Positions 37,499 to 47,176 of a stretch of DNA of 64,000 nt are shown one piece after another. Numbering within the stretch: the stretch's first letter is position 1; each line of letters begins with the position of its first letter. The DNA is from Neoalteromonas arenosi (lineage in GTDB: Bacteria; Pseudomonadota; Gammaproteobacteria; Enterobacterales; Alteromonadaceae), in NCBI RefSeq assembly GCF_030362855.1, contig NZ_JAUCBP010000011.1, positions 161,782-225,781 on the forward strand. The letters are read 5' to 3'. Below the pieces are notes generated by a model. That model saw only the letters and a list, made by a program, of their open reading frames with translations. It did not search any database and was not told the DNA's origin. The position numbers and the translations under genes were made by a program.

Positions 37499-37560
37499 CT
37501 TTTTGCCTTTGCTAGAGGTCATACGACGGCAACCGTATGAGCAAAGGCGAAAAGTTTTTT
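37499..37560 (+). terminator. Strong intrinsic terminator in the argC leader (attenuator-like)
   Basis: Arms 37499-37513 (CTTTTTGCCTTTGCT) and 37540-37554 (AGCAAAGGCGAAAAG) form a 15-bp stem with one U-G pair. An inner CATACG/CGTATG helix (37520-37525/37534-37539) has an 8-nt loop and a 6-nt bulge, and six Ts follow at 37555-37560. It ends 27 nt before the argC ATG, and no gene upstream runs on this strand. It must therefore act on transcripts that start inside this leader. Confidence 0.85.
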
Positions 37561-37587
37561 CTCCCTCATTTAATAGATTGAATAAAA

Positions 37588-38613
37588 ATGAAAACATGTG
37601 TAATTGGTGCGAGTGGCTATACGGGTGCTGAACTTGTCCGCCTTATACAGCACCATCCTAAATTTACGCTTGGGCAAACGTTCGTGTCGGAGCAAAGCGC
37701 TGATGCTGGCCAACCACTTTCGGTACTTTACCCTGCTCTTAACGGTATAGTTAACACTCAGCTTGAAGCGCTCAACGATGCAACCTTAGCTAGTCTTGCT
37801 CATGATTATGACGCTATCTTTCTTGCGACTCCGCATCAAGCCAGTCACGATTGGGCCAGCCAGCTTTTAGCGGGAAGCGCCAAAGTCTTTGATTTAAGCG
37901 GTGCATTTCGACTGCAAGACAGGCAAGTGTTTGAGCGGTATTACGGCTTTCAACACACACAACCGCATGCCTTGGGACAAGCGGTCTATGGCCTGGCCGA
38001 ATGGTATCAAGAGTTAATTGCTAAGGCTAAATTCGTCGCAGTTCCCGGGTGTTACCCTACAGCGTCATTACTTGCCACCAAGCCGCTTGGGCACGCTGAC
38101 CTGTTGGATCCGAATCATTTCCCTATCATTAATGCGACGTCAGGCGTCAGTGGCGCAGGCAGAAAAGCAACGATGACAAACAGCTTCTGTGAAGTCAGTC
38201 TTCAAGCTTATGGCATTTTAGGTCATCGCCACACGCCAGAGATCAGTGCTTATCTAGGTAGCTCCGTAATCTTTACTCCACACTTGGGTAACTTTAAACG
38301 GGGTATTCTCGCAACAACAGTATGTAAGCTTAAGTATGGCGTTTCCGCTGACCAAGTTGAGGCCGCCTACCTCAATGCATATAGCTCTCAACCCATGGTT
38401 AGACTTGTTGCCCAGTCGCCGCGACTGGACAATGTGGTTGGCCAAAATTTTGCTGACTTGCACTGGCAATACAGTCAAGAAACCGGCTATGTCGTCATTA
38501 CCAGTGCAATTGACAACTTACTCAAAGGCGCCGCAAGCCAAGCCGTTCAGTGTGCTAATTTGGCCTTTGGCTTATCTACTTCGACGGGTTTAATCGGGAG
38601 TCAGCATGGATAA
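37588..38613 (+). CDS. argC: N-acetyl-gamma-glutamyl-phosphate reductase
   Basis: Third enzyme of arginine synthesis, reducing N-acetylglutamyl phosphate with NADPH. The dinucleotide motif is VIGASGYTGAELVRLIQHHP; the active-site Cys is in AVPGCYPTASLLA, and HRHTPEI plus FTPHLGNFKRGILATTVCKL follow. At 341 residues it is of normal length. The ATG is preceded by an A/T-rich stretch without a good SD. It is the first gene of argCBFGHA; argE, which is divergent from argCBH in E. coli, is not in this window. It overlaps argB by 8 nt. Confidence 0.97.
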   Translation: MKTCVIGASGYTGAELVRLIQHHPKFTLGQTFVSEQSADAGQPLSVLYPALNGIVNTQLEALNDATLASLAHDYDAIFLATPHQASHDWASQLLAGSAKVFDLSGAFRLQDRQVFERYYGFQHTQPHALGQAVYGLAEWYQELIAKAKFVAVPGCYPTASLLATKPLGHADLLDPNHFPIINATSGVSGAGRKATMTNSFCEVSLQAYGILGHRHTPEISAYLGSSVIFTPHLGNFKRGILATTVCKLKYGVSADQVEAAYLNAYSSQPMVRLVAQSPRLDNVVGQNFADLHWQYSQETGYVVITSAIDNLLKGAASQAVQCANLAFGLSTSTGLIGSQHG

Positions 38614-39412
38614 GCCTGTTGTGGTAAAAGTGGGTGGCGCATTACTCGAAAACGCAACCGCGTTACAGAACCTATTATCCGCCCTGCAAACCTTACAACA
38701 GCACAGACCTGTTGTGTTGGTTCACGGCGGTGGCAATGGCGTTGAGCTATTGATGCAAAAGCTCGGGCTTGAAACGGTCAAGCATCAGGGATTGCGCGTT
38801 ACGCCAGACGAGCACATGCCGTTTATAACTGGCGCTTTAGCCGGCACAGCCAACAAAGCTATCTGTGCTGCAGCGTATGCGTTACAAGTGAAAACCGTTG
38901 GATTGAGCTTGTTTGACGGCAATAGCGTCAAATGCGACGTGTTGTCGGCGCAACTGCAAGCAGTTGGCACCCCTACCCCGGACCAACCGCAATTGTTGCA
39001 CAGTTTACTTGCGGCAAAACAGTTGCCCGTCATCAGCTCTATTGGCTGTGATCCCAGTGGTCGTCTGCTCAATGTAAATGCAGACCAAGCCGCAACGGCT
39101 ATCGCACAGTTACTCGATGCCGATCTGTATCTACTTTCCGATGTTCCGGGCGTACTGGACGGCGACAAGCAATTAGTGAGTTCACTCACCCAGGCGTTAG
39201 CAACACAGCTAATTCAAGAGGGCGTTATTCAAGCGGGCATGCTAGTCAAGGTTAATGCTGCGCAAGCCGCTGCAACAACCCTTGGACATGGTGTCACCAT
39301 CGGTGATTGGTCTACGCCCGATGCATTGGTACAACACGCCTCAACTAATAACAAACACGATTACGGCACTTTTGTTCATGCCGCAGTGCCCCAACAGGAA
39401 GTACAATTATGA
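38606..39412 (+). CDS. argB: Acetylglutamate kinase
   Basis: Phosphorylates N-acetylglutamate, the second step of arginine synthesis. Amino acid kinase fold: VVVKVGGALLENATALQNLL, VLVHGGGNGVELLMQKLG, the substrate Arg region GLRVTPDEHM, NVNADQAATAIAQLLDADLY, and LLSDVPGVLDGD. At 268 residues it is of the short type without the N-terminal extension that makes the enzyme hexameric and arginine-sensitive in other bacteria, so feedback control more likely lies with ArgA. It overlaps both neighbours (8 nt with argC, 4 nt with argF). Confidence 0.97.
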   Translation: MDKPVVVKVGGALLENATALQNLLSALQTLQQHRPVVLVHGGGNGVELLMQKLGLETVKHQGLRVTPDEHMPFITGALAGTANKAICAAAYALQVKTVGLSLFDGNSVKCDVLSAQLQAVGTPTPDQPQLLHSLLAAKQLPVISSIGCDPSGRLLNVNADQAATAIAQLLDADLYLLSDVPGVLDGDKQLVSSLTQALATQLIQEGVIQAGMLVKVNAAQAAATTLGHGVTIGDWSTPDALVQHASTNNKHDYGTFVHAAVPQQEVQL

Positions 39413-40344
39413 GTAGTAAAAGTTTACTCACGTTTTTTGACTGGCAGCCAGAGGATGCCCAGGCATTGCTCGCTCTAGCATTAAAGGTTAAACAAAAGCC
39501 ACAAGATTTTGCTCAAGCACTTGCGGGCAAATCACTCATCGCCTTGTTTGAGAAACCGTCACTGCGAACCCGCGTAAGCTTTGATATTGGTATCAACAAG
39601 CTCGGTGGACACCTCGTTTATCTCGACAGCCAGTCTAATAAATTGGCCGGTCGTGAAGATGTTAAAGATATGGGCGCAAATTTCGCCTGCTGGGCAGATG
39701 CGGTTATCGCCAGGGTTTTCGATCACCAAACGCTTGTTGAACTAGACCAGTCAGCAAATATCCCTGTGGTTAATGCTCTGTGTGATTTGTATCACCCATG
39801 TCAAGCACTGGCGGACTACCTTGCGCTAACTGAAACTTTTGGCAAAACCCACGGATTAACGCTGGCTTACGTAGGCGATGGCAACAACGTCACGCACTCT
39901 CTATTGTTGTTGGGTGCACTGCTTGGCGTGAATCAAGTCGTGGTCACGCCAGCAGGCCACGAAGTCAATGCCGACATTCTGGCGCGAGCGCAAGACATTG
40001 CCAAGCAAACCGGTGTGACCATTACCACCAGCAATGATCTGCAAACGCTCAGTAGTAGTGAGCATAATATTAATGCCATCTATACTGATACCTGGTTGTC
40101 GATGGGTGACGATACGCCACTGGCAAAGATCAAAGAAACCTTTATGCCTTATCAAGTCAACGAGCAAATGATGGCGGCAAGTGGAGCAAAATATGTATTG
40201 CACTGCCAACCAGCGCATCGCGACTTGGAGATAACCGGCAGTCTTATGGATAGTGAGGCTTCGCTTTTGATGCTGGAAGCCGAAAACAGATTACACGCGC
40301 AAAATGCCATTCTCGTGCATTTACTCGCAAACAAAGTTAATTAA
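39409..40344 (+). CDS. argF: Ornithine carbamoyltransferase
   Basis: Makes citrulline from ornithine and carbamoyl phosphate. The fold is clear: FEKPSLRTRVSFDIG, LYHPCQALADY, YVGDGNNVTHSLL, YTDTWLSMGDD (the D-x-x-x-S-M-G ornithine loop) and LHCQPAHRDLEI. Two signatures deviate from the classical enzyme: the carbamoyl-phosphate loop is SLRTR rather than STRTR, and HCLP is HCQP. The SMG loop still argues for ornithine rather than an acylated substrate. At 311 residues the length is normal. It overlaps argB by 4 nt and is followed after 13 nt by argG. Confidence 0.93.
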   Translation: MSSKSLLTFFDWQPEDAQALLALALKVKQKPQDFAQALAGKSLIALFEKPSLRTRVSFDIGINKLGGHLVYLDSQSNKLAGREDVKDMGANFACWADAVIARVFDHQTLVELDQSANIPVVNALCDLYHPCQALADYLALTETFGKTHGLTLAYVGDGNNVTHSLLLLGALLGVNQVVVTPAGHEVNADILARAQDIAKQTGVTITTSNDLQTLSSSEHNINAIYTDTWLSMGDDTPLAKIKETFMPYQVNEQMMAASGAKYVLHCQPAHRDLEITGSLMDSEASLLMLEAENRLHAQNAILVHLLANKVN

Positions 40345-40357
40345 TTAGGAAAGATTG

Positions 40358-41572
40358 ATGAGTAAAGTTAAAAAAGTCGTACTTGCGTATTCTGGCGGCC
40401 TAGATACGTCAGCCATAATTCCATGGTTACGGGAAAACTATAACTGTGAAGTCGTCGCGTTTGCCGCAGATGTTGGCCAAGGTGATGAAGAGCTCGAAGG
40501 TCTTGAAGAAAAGGCCTTGGCCTCTGGTGCCAGTGAATGTTATATCGTTGACCTCAAAGAAGAGTTTGTTAGCGACTATATTTTCCCAACCATTACAACG
40601 GGTGCGGTATATGAGGGGGAGTACTTACTGGGTACCTCAATGGCGCGGCCGGTAATCGCCAAAGCCCAAGTCGAAATTGCGCGTAAAGTGGGCGCTGATG
40701 CTTTATGCCATGGCTGTACCGGTAAAGGCAATGACCAAGTGCGCTTTGAAAGCACATTTGCGGCCCTCGCCCCTGATCTAACCGTAATCGCACCGTGGCG
40801 CGAATGGGATATGGTGTCTCGTGAAGACTTATTAGATTATCTCGCCGAGCGCAATATCAAGACCTCTGCATCAGCAACGAAGATATATAGTCGCGATGCA
40901 AACGCTTGGCACATTTCCCACGAAGGTGGTGAGTTAGAAGATCCGTGGTGCGAACCGACCCAACAAGTTTGGACTTTAACCACCGACCCTATGCAAGCCC
41001 CTGATGAGCCTGGCAGCATAACGTTGAGCTTTGACCAAGGTCGCTTAACTCATGTAAACGGTGAAGCCTTAAGTCCTTACCAAGCCTTGATGCAACTAAA
41101 TGCCATCGCAGCACCACATGGTGTTGGTCGCATTGATATTGTTGAAAACCGCTTGGTTGGTATGAAATCACGCGGCTGTTATGAAACGCCGGGCGGGACT
41201 GTGTTGCTCAAAGCCTATAAAGCACTTGAGACAATGGTACTCGACAAAGCCGCACTTAAATATCGCGAGCAAATTGGCTTAGAGTTTTCGCATGTGATGT
41301 ATGACGGCCGTTGGTTCACGGCATTGAATGATGCCCTGTTAGCGGGCGCAGCTAGTTTCGCCAAATTAGTGACCGGTGATATTGTCGTTAAGCTCTACAA
41401 GGGTCAAGCGATTGTCACTCAGCGCCGCTCACCAAACAGTTTGTACTCGGAAGATTTTGCGACCTTTGGTGCCGACGATGTGTATGACCAAAGTCATGCC
41501 GAAGGGTTTATCCGTCTGTTCAGTTTATCCAGCCGCATTAAAGCATTGAAGCAACAAGCGAGTAAGGACTAG
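40358..41572 (+). CDS. argG: Argininosuccinate synthase
   Basis: ATP-dependent condensation of citrulline and aspartate. The N-terminal PP-motif is [20 protein letters not shown], followed by [45 protein letters not shown] and [21 protein letters not shown]. The start is ATG 40358 (404 residues) with AGGAAAG upstream; a TTG one codon earlier is not needed. It is the short type-1 form encoded with argH, unlike the longer E. coli enzyme. Confidence 0.98.
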   Translation: MSKVKKVVLAYSGGLDTSAIIPWLRENYNCEVVAFAADVGQGDEELEGLEEKALASGASECYIVDLKEEFVSDYIFPTITTGAVYEGEYLLGTSMARPVIAKAQVEIARKVGADALCHGCTGKGNDQVRFESTFAALAPDLTVIAPWREWDMVSREDLLDYLAERNIKTSASATKIYSRDANAWHISHEGGELEDPWCEPTQQVWTLTTDPMQAPDEPGSITLSFDQGRLTHVNGEALSPYQALMQLNAIAAPHGVGRIDIVENRLVGMKSRGCYETPGGTVLLKAYKALETMVLDKAALKYREQIGLEFSHVMYDGRWFTALNDALLAGAASFAKLVTGDIVVKLYKGQAIVTQRRSPNSLYSEDFATFGADDVYDQSHAEGFIRLFSLSSRIKALKQQASKD

Positions 41573-41574
41573 TT

Positions 41575-42975
41575 ATGGCACTCTGGGGAGGACGTTTTAC
41601 TGGCGACACCAGCCAAATGTTCAAGCAGGTCAATGACAGCTTGCCTTTTGACCAAGTAATGGCGGTTGAAGATATTACCGGGTCAATTGCATGGGCAAAT
41701 GCCATTGCTAAAGCGGCCGTATTGACTGACCAAGAGCATCAGCAATTGCTCAGTGCCCTACAAGAGCTGCTCAGCGCAGCTAAAGCCGGCGAACTCGATT
41801 TTGCTGCAAGTAACGAAGAAGACATTCACAGTTTTGTCGAAGCGGCTTTGATTGATAAGGTGGGGGATATTGGTCGTAAATTGCATACTGGCCGTAGCCG
41901 GAATGACCAAGTAGCCACTGACTTTAGACTCTGGTGTAAAGCTCATATAGGCCAACTGCGCAACGACATTCTAAACCTAATCAAAGCATTGTTGGATTGC
42001 GGTTCACGCTATCAAAGCGCCATCTTACCCGGCTATACCCATTTGCAGCGTGCGCAACCGGTACGCTTTCCGCACTGGTGCTTGGCCTATGTGGAAATGC
42101 TCAAGCGCGATTTGTCGCGCCTAGACGACGCCCAGCAGCGTCTCAATCAATCACCATTGGGTTGCGGAGCCTTGGCAGGCACAACCTACCCTATCGATCG
42201 TCAAGCGATCGCGGATGAGCTTGGCTTTACTGTGCCTTGTCAAAACAGTCTTGATGCGGTGTCAGACCGCGACTTTGTTTTAGAACTGCTGTTTTGTGCA
42301 TCAACCAGCATGATGCACTTATCGCGGTTAGCTGAAGACTTAATATTCTATAACTCTGGTGAAGCCGGTTTCACGCGTCTATCAGATGATGTAACGTCTG
42401 GCTCGTCGTTGATGCCGCAAAAGAAAAATCCAGATGGTTTAGAGTTAATGCGCGGCAAATGCGGGCGCGTGTTTGGTCACTTGCAAGGTCTCTTGGTAAC
42501 CATGAAGGGATTACCGTTGGCCTACAACAAGGATATGCAAGAAGACAAAGAAGGTGCCATGGATGCATTCCATCAATGGCATATTTGTTTAGCGATTGGT
42601 GCAGAAGTACTCAATGGTTTAGAGCTCAACCAAGAGCGCTGTCGAGATGCGGCACAAAAAGGTTATGCCAATGCTACCGAGCTTGCCGATTACTTAGTCG
42701 GTAAAGGCATTCCGTTTAGAACCGCACATGACTTAGCGGGTAAAGCGGTATTGATTGCCATTCAGCAAAACTGCGGGATAGAAGATTTATCGCTGTCCGA
42801 TCTGCAAGCCATTAGTGAACATATCACTGATGATGTGTATCCAATTTTGGATCTCGATTACTTAGTCGACAAACGCAATATTCTCGGTGGCACAGGTGCT
42901 GCACCGGTTAACGATGCACTATTTGCTGCGCATGAATGGCATGACCAGCAACGTGAAGCACAAGGAAATAACTGA
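41575..42975 (+). CDS. argH: Argininosuccinate lyase
   Basis: Last step of arginine synthesis, releasing fumarate. At 466 residues it is a plain ArgH with no C-terminal acetyltransferase fusion. Signature: [20 protein letters not shown] with catalytic Ser; other blocks are [47 protein letters not shown] and [22 protein letters not shown] precedes the ATG, which is 2 nt after the argG stop. It ends 2 nt before argA. Confidence 0.98.
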   Translation: MALWGGRFTGDTSQMFKQVNDSLPFDQVMAVEDITGSIAWANAIAKAAVLTDQEHQQLLSALQELLSAAKAGELDFAASNEEDIHSFVEAALIDKVGDIGRKLHTGRSRNDQVATDFRLWCKAHIGQLRNDILNLIKALLDCGSRYQSAILPGYTHLQRAQPVRFPHWCLAYVEMLKRDLSRLDDAQQRLNQSPLGCGALAGTTYPIDRQAIADELGFTVPCQNSLDAVSDRDFVLELLFCASTSMMHLSRLAEDLIFYNSGEAGFTRLSDDVTSGSSLMPQKKNPDGLELMRGKCGRVFGHLQGLLVTMKGLPLAYNKDMQEDKEGAMDAFHQWHICLAIGAEVLNGLELNQERCRDAAQKGYANATELADYLVGKGIPFRTAHDLAGKAVLIAIQQNCGIEDLSLSDLQAISEHITDDVYPILDLDYLVDKRNILGGTGAAPVNDALFAAHEWHDQQREAQGNN

Positions 42976-42977
42976 CC

Positions 42978-44288
42978 ATGGTTATCAGTGATCAAGATAG
43001 TATTCGGCTGTTTCGCAGTTCGGCGCCTTACATCAACGCACACCGGGGTAAAACCTTTGTCTTAATGTTTGGCGGCGAGGCAATAGAACACGCCAATTTC
43101 GCCAATATTATTCACGATATTGGATTGCTATCGAGCCTTGGGATCCGCCTAGTGCTGGTTCATGGTGCGCGTCCACAAATCGACCAACGCGTGGTCCTTC
43201 GCGGCATTAGCGGTCGATTTGAAAACGATACTCGGATCACTGATAAACCTACTCTAGAATGCGTTAAAGATGCCGCGGGCTCAGTGCGCTCGCACATTGA
43301 AGCGCTGCTTACCATGGGGCTGCCCAACTCACCCATGCATGGTGCGCAAATTCGCGTGTGCTCTGGTAACCTTGTCGTGGCCAAACCTATCGGTGTGCGC
43401 GACGGTATCGATTTTGAAAACACCGGCCACGTGCGGCGAATTGATGTCGAGGGCATTAATGACCATCTCAATGATGGTTCAATTGTACTCCTCTCACCCA
43501 TGGGTTACTCGCCGACAGGTGAAGTGTTCAACTTATCCCATGAAGATGTTGCGACTCAAGCGGCAATTGCTTTATCGGCCGACAAACTCATTGTATTTTC
43601 ACACTGGCCTGGCGTAGTTGACCGCCAAGGTAAGCTGCTGCGCACGATTGAATTGGAGCAACTGCGAAACTTAATTGAAAGCGATGAAATTGAGACCGAA
43701 GGCAGCGTTTTACGAGCGTTAAGTACCAGTGTGGCTAACGATATTCCGCGCGCTCACTGTATCAGTTATGAGAAAGACGGTGCGCTGCTTGAAGAGTTAT
43801 TCACGCGCGATGGCACGGGTTCTTTGGTTCTACGCAATCACTATGAACAATTGCGCCGCGCATCTATCGAAGATGTTGGCGGTATTCTGCGTTTGATCAA
43901 ACCTTTGGAAGAGAGCGGGGTATTAGTCAAACGATCGCGCGAAAGGTTAGAAAACGAAATAGAGCATTTTAATGTTATCGAGCGCGATGGCATGATCATC
44001 GGTTGCGCTGCATTGTACACCTACCCTGAAAATCAAAGCGCGGAGTTAGCCTGTGTTGCTACCCATCGCGACTATCGCGGCAAGAATCGCGGTGAGCGTT
44101 TGCTCAGCGAAGTGATCGATTACGCGCGCTCACAACAAATAAAGCGCTTGTTTGTGCTTACAACCGTAACCGCTCATTGGTTCTTAGAACAAGGATTTGT
44201 GCCAGCTTCACTTGACAGTTTACCTTCAGAGAAACAGGCACTTTACAATTTCCAACGCAACTCAAAAGTGTTCGAGCTGACGATTTAG
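42978..44288 (+). CDS. argA: N-acetylglutamate synthase
   Basis: First committed step of arginine synthesis and the usual point of feedback inhibition by arginine. A 436-residue protein of the classical two-domain type: an N-terminal amino acid kinase-like domain (VLMFGGEAIEHANFANIIHD, LVLVHGARPQID, VLLSPMGYSPTGEVFNLSHE) and a C-terminal GNAT domain (IIGCAALYTYPENQSAELAC, HRDYRGKNRGERLLSEV with the acetyl-CoA loop, then WFLEQGFVPA). Only 2 nt separate it from argH, so it is the last gene of one operon. In some marine gammaproteobacteria a short acetyltransferase is fused to ArgH instead. Confidence 0.96.
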   Translation: MVISDQDSIRLFRSSAPYINAHRGKTFVLMFGGEAIEHANFANIIHDIGLLSSLGIRLVLVHGARPQIDQRVVLRGISGRFENDTRITDKPTLECVKDAAGSVRSHIEALLTMGLPNSPMHGAQIRVCSGNLVVAKPIGVRDGIDFENTGHVRRIDVEGINDHLNDGSIVLLSPMGYSPTGEVFNLSHEDVATQAAIALSADKLIVFSHWPGVVDRQGKLLRTIELEQLRNLIESDEIETEGSVLRALSTSVANDIPRAHCISYEKDGALLEELFTRDGTGSLVLRNHYEQLRRASIEDVGGILRLIKPLEESGVLVKRSRERLENEIEHFNVIERDGMIIGCAALYTYPENQSAELACVATHRDYRGKNRGERLLSEVIDYARSQQIKRLFVLTTVTAHWFLEQGFVPASLDSLPSEKQALYNFQRNSKVFELTI

Positions 44289-44320
44289 CATGAGAACACG
44301 GACCTACACAAGGCGAAACC

Positions 44321-45082
44321 TTATGTCGAAGAATAAGGTAAACGCAACGCTCGGTAGATCCTCGATTTAGTCGTGCGCCATGTGTTTTTTGGCAGCCGGG
44401 GGGCCAGCGCTTGGATTTTGGCGAAAGCGTCAGAGTCTAAATGTTCAGGTGCTGCATGAGCAAAATACAAAGTCGCATCTGGTAATTCCGCCACACGAAT
44501 TAACGAGCGCCGATATTGATTGGGATGACATACCGGATACGGGGGCACATAGCGATTTTTTACTCGCACAATCAAATCAGCAATATAAACTTTGCGCTGC
44601 TGTGCGTGCCAAATAGATAAATCATGGTCAGTGTGTCCGGGCGTATATAGCACCTGCCATTCCGGAAACTCTGGAACCTGTGCTCCATCTTGAATAAACT
44701 CATCGGATTTCAGCACCGCTGAGTACCATATGTTTTTGCGCGGCTTGTTTAGGCGGCCTGCTACCCATAACGCAAGTGAGAGATCGACGAGGTGCGCGGT
44801 GCGACCGGCAATACCGCGGTACCAGTTTGGAGCCTTTGGGTGTGAGTAAATTTTACAGCCACTTAAGCGTCTTAACAGATGCGCACCACCCGCGTGATCA
44901 GGGTGCATATGAGTCACCACAATCACTTTTAAATCTTGCAAGCTAAGGCCTAAGGTTTGGGTAATAAAACGTCGAACCATAGGCACGTCTGCACGGCTAC
45001 AACCATCCAGTAACATCAATCCTTCGGGGTGTTGCGCCAGATATATGTTCTGAATGTAACCGTTAAGAGTATGAAGCTGCAT
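44321..45082 (-). CDS. Metallo-beta-lactamase-fold hydrolase
   Basis: A 253-residue cytoplasmic MBL-superfamily enzyme. The dinuclear metal motif is VVTHMHPDHAGGAHLL (H-x-H-x-D-H), with a further His in VLYTPGHTDHDLSIWH, the Asp in VYIADLIVR and a late His in LYFAHAAPEHL. There are no motifs specific to glyoxalase II, lactonase or beta-lactamase, so the substrate is unknown. It is a single gene convergent with argA. Confidence 0.88.
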   Translation of the reverse strand: MQLHTLNGYIQNIYLAQHPEGLMLLDGCSRADVPMVRRFITQTLGLSLQDLKVIVVTHMHPDHAGGAHLLRRLSGCKIYSHPKAPNWYRGIAGRTAHLVDLSLALWVAGRLNKPRKNIWYSAVLKSDEFIQDGAQVPEFPEWQVLYTPGHTDHDLSIWHAQQRKVYIADLIVRVKNRYVPPYPVCHPNQYRRSLIRVAELPDATLYFAHAAPEHLDSDAFAKIQALAPRLPKNTWRTTKSRIYRALRLPYSST

Positions 45083-45087
45083 TTCAC

Positions 45088-45357
45088 CTACTTAATCTTA
45101 AACCCCTGCATGGTGCGTTCCAGAGTTTTCGAATTTGCGTCTAAATCTTGGGAAATACTATTGATTTGTGCCACCGCGTCAACCTCTGCTTAAGCCGAAC
45201 TTGCAACTTCTATTGCATCATGAGCGATTTGTTGAGCAACGATTGATTGAAGCGTTTGAGACTTGAAAACATGTCGGTCCCTGCTTTGCCATAACAATTT
45301 GCCAGGCCGGAACGTCAATAGAAACAGCCATTTAACCGCGGCAAAGAGGCCCCGCAT
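45088..45357 (-). pseudogene. Decayed methyl-accepting chemotaxis protein fragment
   Basis: The minus frame starting at ATG 45357 and ending with stop 45088 reads through one in-frame TAA at about 45187. The downstream part, AEVDAVAQINSISQDLDANS then KTLERTMQGFKIK, is typical of the C-terminal end of MCP signalling domains (...IN.I...L..N...L...M..FKI). The part before the stop (SQTLQSIVAQQIAHDAIEVA) fits the preceding coiled coil. The first ~30 residues (MRGLFAAVKWLFLLTFRP) are hydrophobic and may be an MCP N-terminus, implying a large internal deletion. There is no SD. Confidence 0.5.
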
Positions 45358-45405
45358 TAATCAACAAAGCCAAACTTTTTCGATTTGCTATTGTTTTAGA
45401 TATAA

Positions 45406-45432
45406 AAAAACCCGTATTTTCAACGGGTTTTT
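45406..45432 (-). terminator. Intrinsic terminator of maeA
   Basis: A 10-bp stem with arms AAAAACCCGT (45406-45415) and ACGGGTTTTT (45423-45432) and a 7-nt loop lies 22 nt past the maeA stop. Read on the minus strand the stem runs into a stretch of Ts. The structure is nearly symmetric and could also stop transcription entering from the other side. Confidence 0.85.
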
Positions 45433-45453
45433 CGATGTTTAGCGTCAAAGAAA

Positions 45454-47139
45454 CTAGATACTAACGCGTTTATAGGGACGGTATTCAGCGCGCCAGAAGT
45501 TCTTTTCAATATTGGCTTTTATCATCTCATCGCTTTGCTCCAAAGCCAATCCTTGCTCAATAGCCACCTTAGCGACAGCGAACGCAATCTTTTTACTCAA
45601 GTCGGCAATCGTTGTTAGCGGCGGTAATAACTCAGCGCTTTGCCCAAGAGCCAAAGGCGATGCATCGGCTAGTGCATTACTCGTCGCCATCAGCATTTCA
45701 TCGGTGATCAACTTGGCCTTACTGGCTATGACACCCAGACCGATGCCCGGGAAAATATAGCTGTTGTTACACTGCGCAATAGGATACATATCGCCTTCGA
45801 ACTCGACGGGCTTAAACGGGCTACCCGTGGCAATAATTACGTTGCCTTGCGTCCATTCAATGACTTGCTCAGGTCGGGCTTCAACCTGACGTGATGGGTT
45901 GCTCAGCGGGAAAATGATAGGCTGTTCACAATGTTGAGCCATCGCCCGCACGACTTGCTCAGTGAATAATCCGGGTTGGCCAGAAACGCCAATCAACACG
46001 TGTGGTTTGGCGCAGTTAATAACGTCCAATAAACTGGCGTACTCACCGCTGTAACTCCAATCGGATATGTCTTGTTGTTGCTGTTGTAACTTCTGTTGGA
46101 AATCACGTAGCCCTTCCATACCCTCGGTCAGTAGTCCAAAACGATCGACCATAAAAATTTGCTTGCGAGCTTGAATGTCGTCTAAACCTTCACTGATCAT
46201 TTGTTGGATAAGCATCTCAGCGATACCGCAACCTGCTGACCCGGCCCCCACAAACACGACTTTCATGTCTGACAGCTTGGCCTGCTTTACCCGACACGCG
46301 GCTAAAATTGTGCCCAAAGTAACCGCCGCTGTACCTTGAATATCATCGTTAAAACAACAGATTTGATCGCGATATCGGGTGAGTAGTGGCATAGCATTAG
46401 GTTGCGCAAAATCCTCAAACTGCAGCATTGCCTCTGGCCAACGTCGTTTAACGGCTTGAATAAACAAGTCAACAAATTCATCGTATTCAGCTTGGCTGAT
46501 GCGTGGATGACGTGAGCCCATATACATTGGGTCATCCAACAGTTTTTGATTGTTTGTGCCCACATCAAGCATAACTGGAAGCGTATAGGCAGGACTGATA
46601 CCACCACATGCGGTATACAGCGATAACTTACCAATCGGAATACCCATGCCGCCAATGCCTTGGTCACCTAAACCGAGAATTCGCTCGCCGTCAGTCACAA
46701 CGATCACCTTGACTTTGCGTTTGGTGGCATTGCGCAGGATGTCATCGATTTGATGGCGCTCACTGTAGGCGATAAACAAGCCACGAGATGAGCGATAAAT
46801 ATCAGAAAATTGCTCACAGGCGTCACCCACGGTTGGGGTATAAATAATCGGCATCATCTCGTCTATATGCGATTGGATAAGACGGTAAAACAACGTCTCG
46901 TTGTTGTCCTGAATCGCGCGTAAATAGATATGCTTATTCAACGGGTTGGTAAAACTTTTGTATTGCATGTATGCGCGCTCAACCTGCTCTTGAATACTCT
47001 CGTAACGCGGTGGTAACAAGCCGGTTAAGTTAAACAGTACGCGCTCTTCGGAACTGAAGGCACTGCCTTTGTTCAGCAGCGGGGTTTCCAACAAAGCAGG
47101 CCCTGCATGAGGGATGTAGAGGTAATTATTATTAGCCAT
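45454..47139 (-). CDS. maeA: NAD-dependent malic enzyme
   Basis: Oxidative decarboxylation of malate to pyruvate. At 561 residues it is the large MaeA/SfcA type. Motifs: [15 protein letters not shown], then [20 protein letters not shown] with the active-site region, [13 protein letters not shown] and [16 protein letters not shown] (metal Asp pair), and the NAD-binding [27 protein letters not shown] and [12 protein letters not shown] follow near the C-terminus. It is monocistronic, with a clear terminator, and lies 37 nt beyond the mrcA stop on the same strand. Confidence 0.96.
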   Translation of the reverse strand: MANNNYLYIPHAGPALLETPLLNKGSAFSSEERVLFNLTGLLPPRYESIQEQVERAYMQYKSFTNPLNKHIYLRAIQDNNETLFYRLIQSHIDEMMPIIYTPTVGDACEQFSDIYRSSRGLFIAYSERHQIDDILRNATKRKVKVIVVTDGERILGLGDQGIGGMGIPIGKLSLYTACGGISPAYTLPVMLDVGTNNQKLLDDPMYMGSRHPRISQAEYDEFVDLFIQAVKRRWPEAMLQFEDFAQPNAMPLLTRYRDQICCFNDDIQGTAAVTLGTILAACRVKQAKLSDMKVVFVGAGSAGCGIAEMLIQQMISEGLDDIQARKQIFMVDRFGLLTEGMEGLRDFQQKLQQQQQDISDWSYSGEYASLLDVINCAKPHVLIGVSGQPGLFTEQVVRAMAQHCEQPIIFPLSNPSRQVEARPEQVIEWTQGNVIIATGSPFKPVEFEGDMYPIAQCNNSYIFPGIGLGVIASKAKLITDEMLMATSNALADASPLALGQSAELLPPLTTIADLSKKIAFAVAKVAIEQGLALEQSDEMIKANIEKNFWRAEYRPYKRVSI

Positions 47140-47176
47140 TCGCAGTCTCAGTTGTGTTTAGCCGCGTTTTCGCGCG

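Noticed and set aside
37472..37503. Classical translation-coupled antiterminator for the arg leader
   Set aside because: The only alternative pairing found (AAAAGG with CCTTTT) is six pairs, mostly A-T, disrupts only the base of the terminator, and would be covered by a ribosome at the Arg codons. The mechanism is left open.
46302..46667. 121-codon minus frame inside maeA
   Set aside because: An out-of-frame shadow of maeA with no SD and no protein-like sequence.
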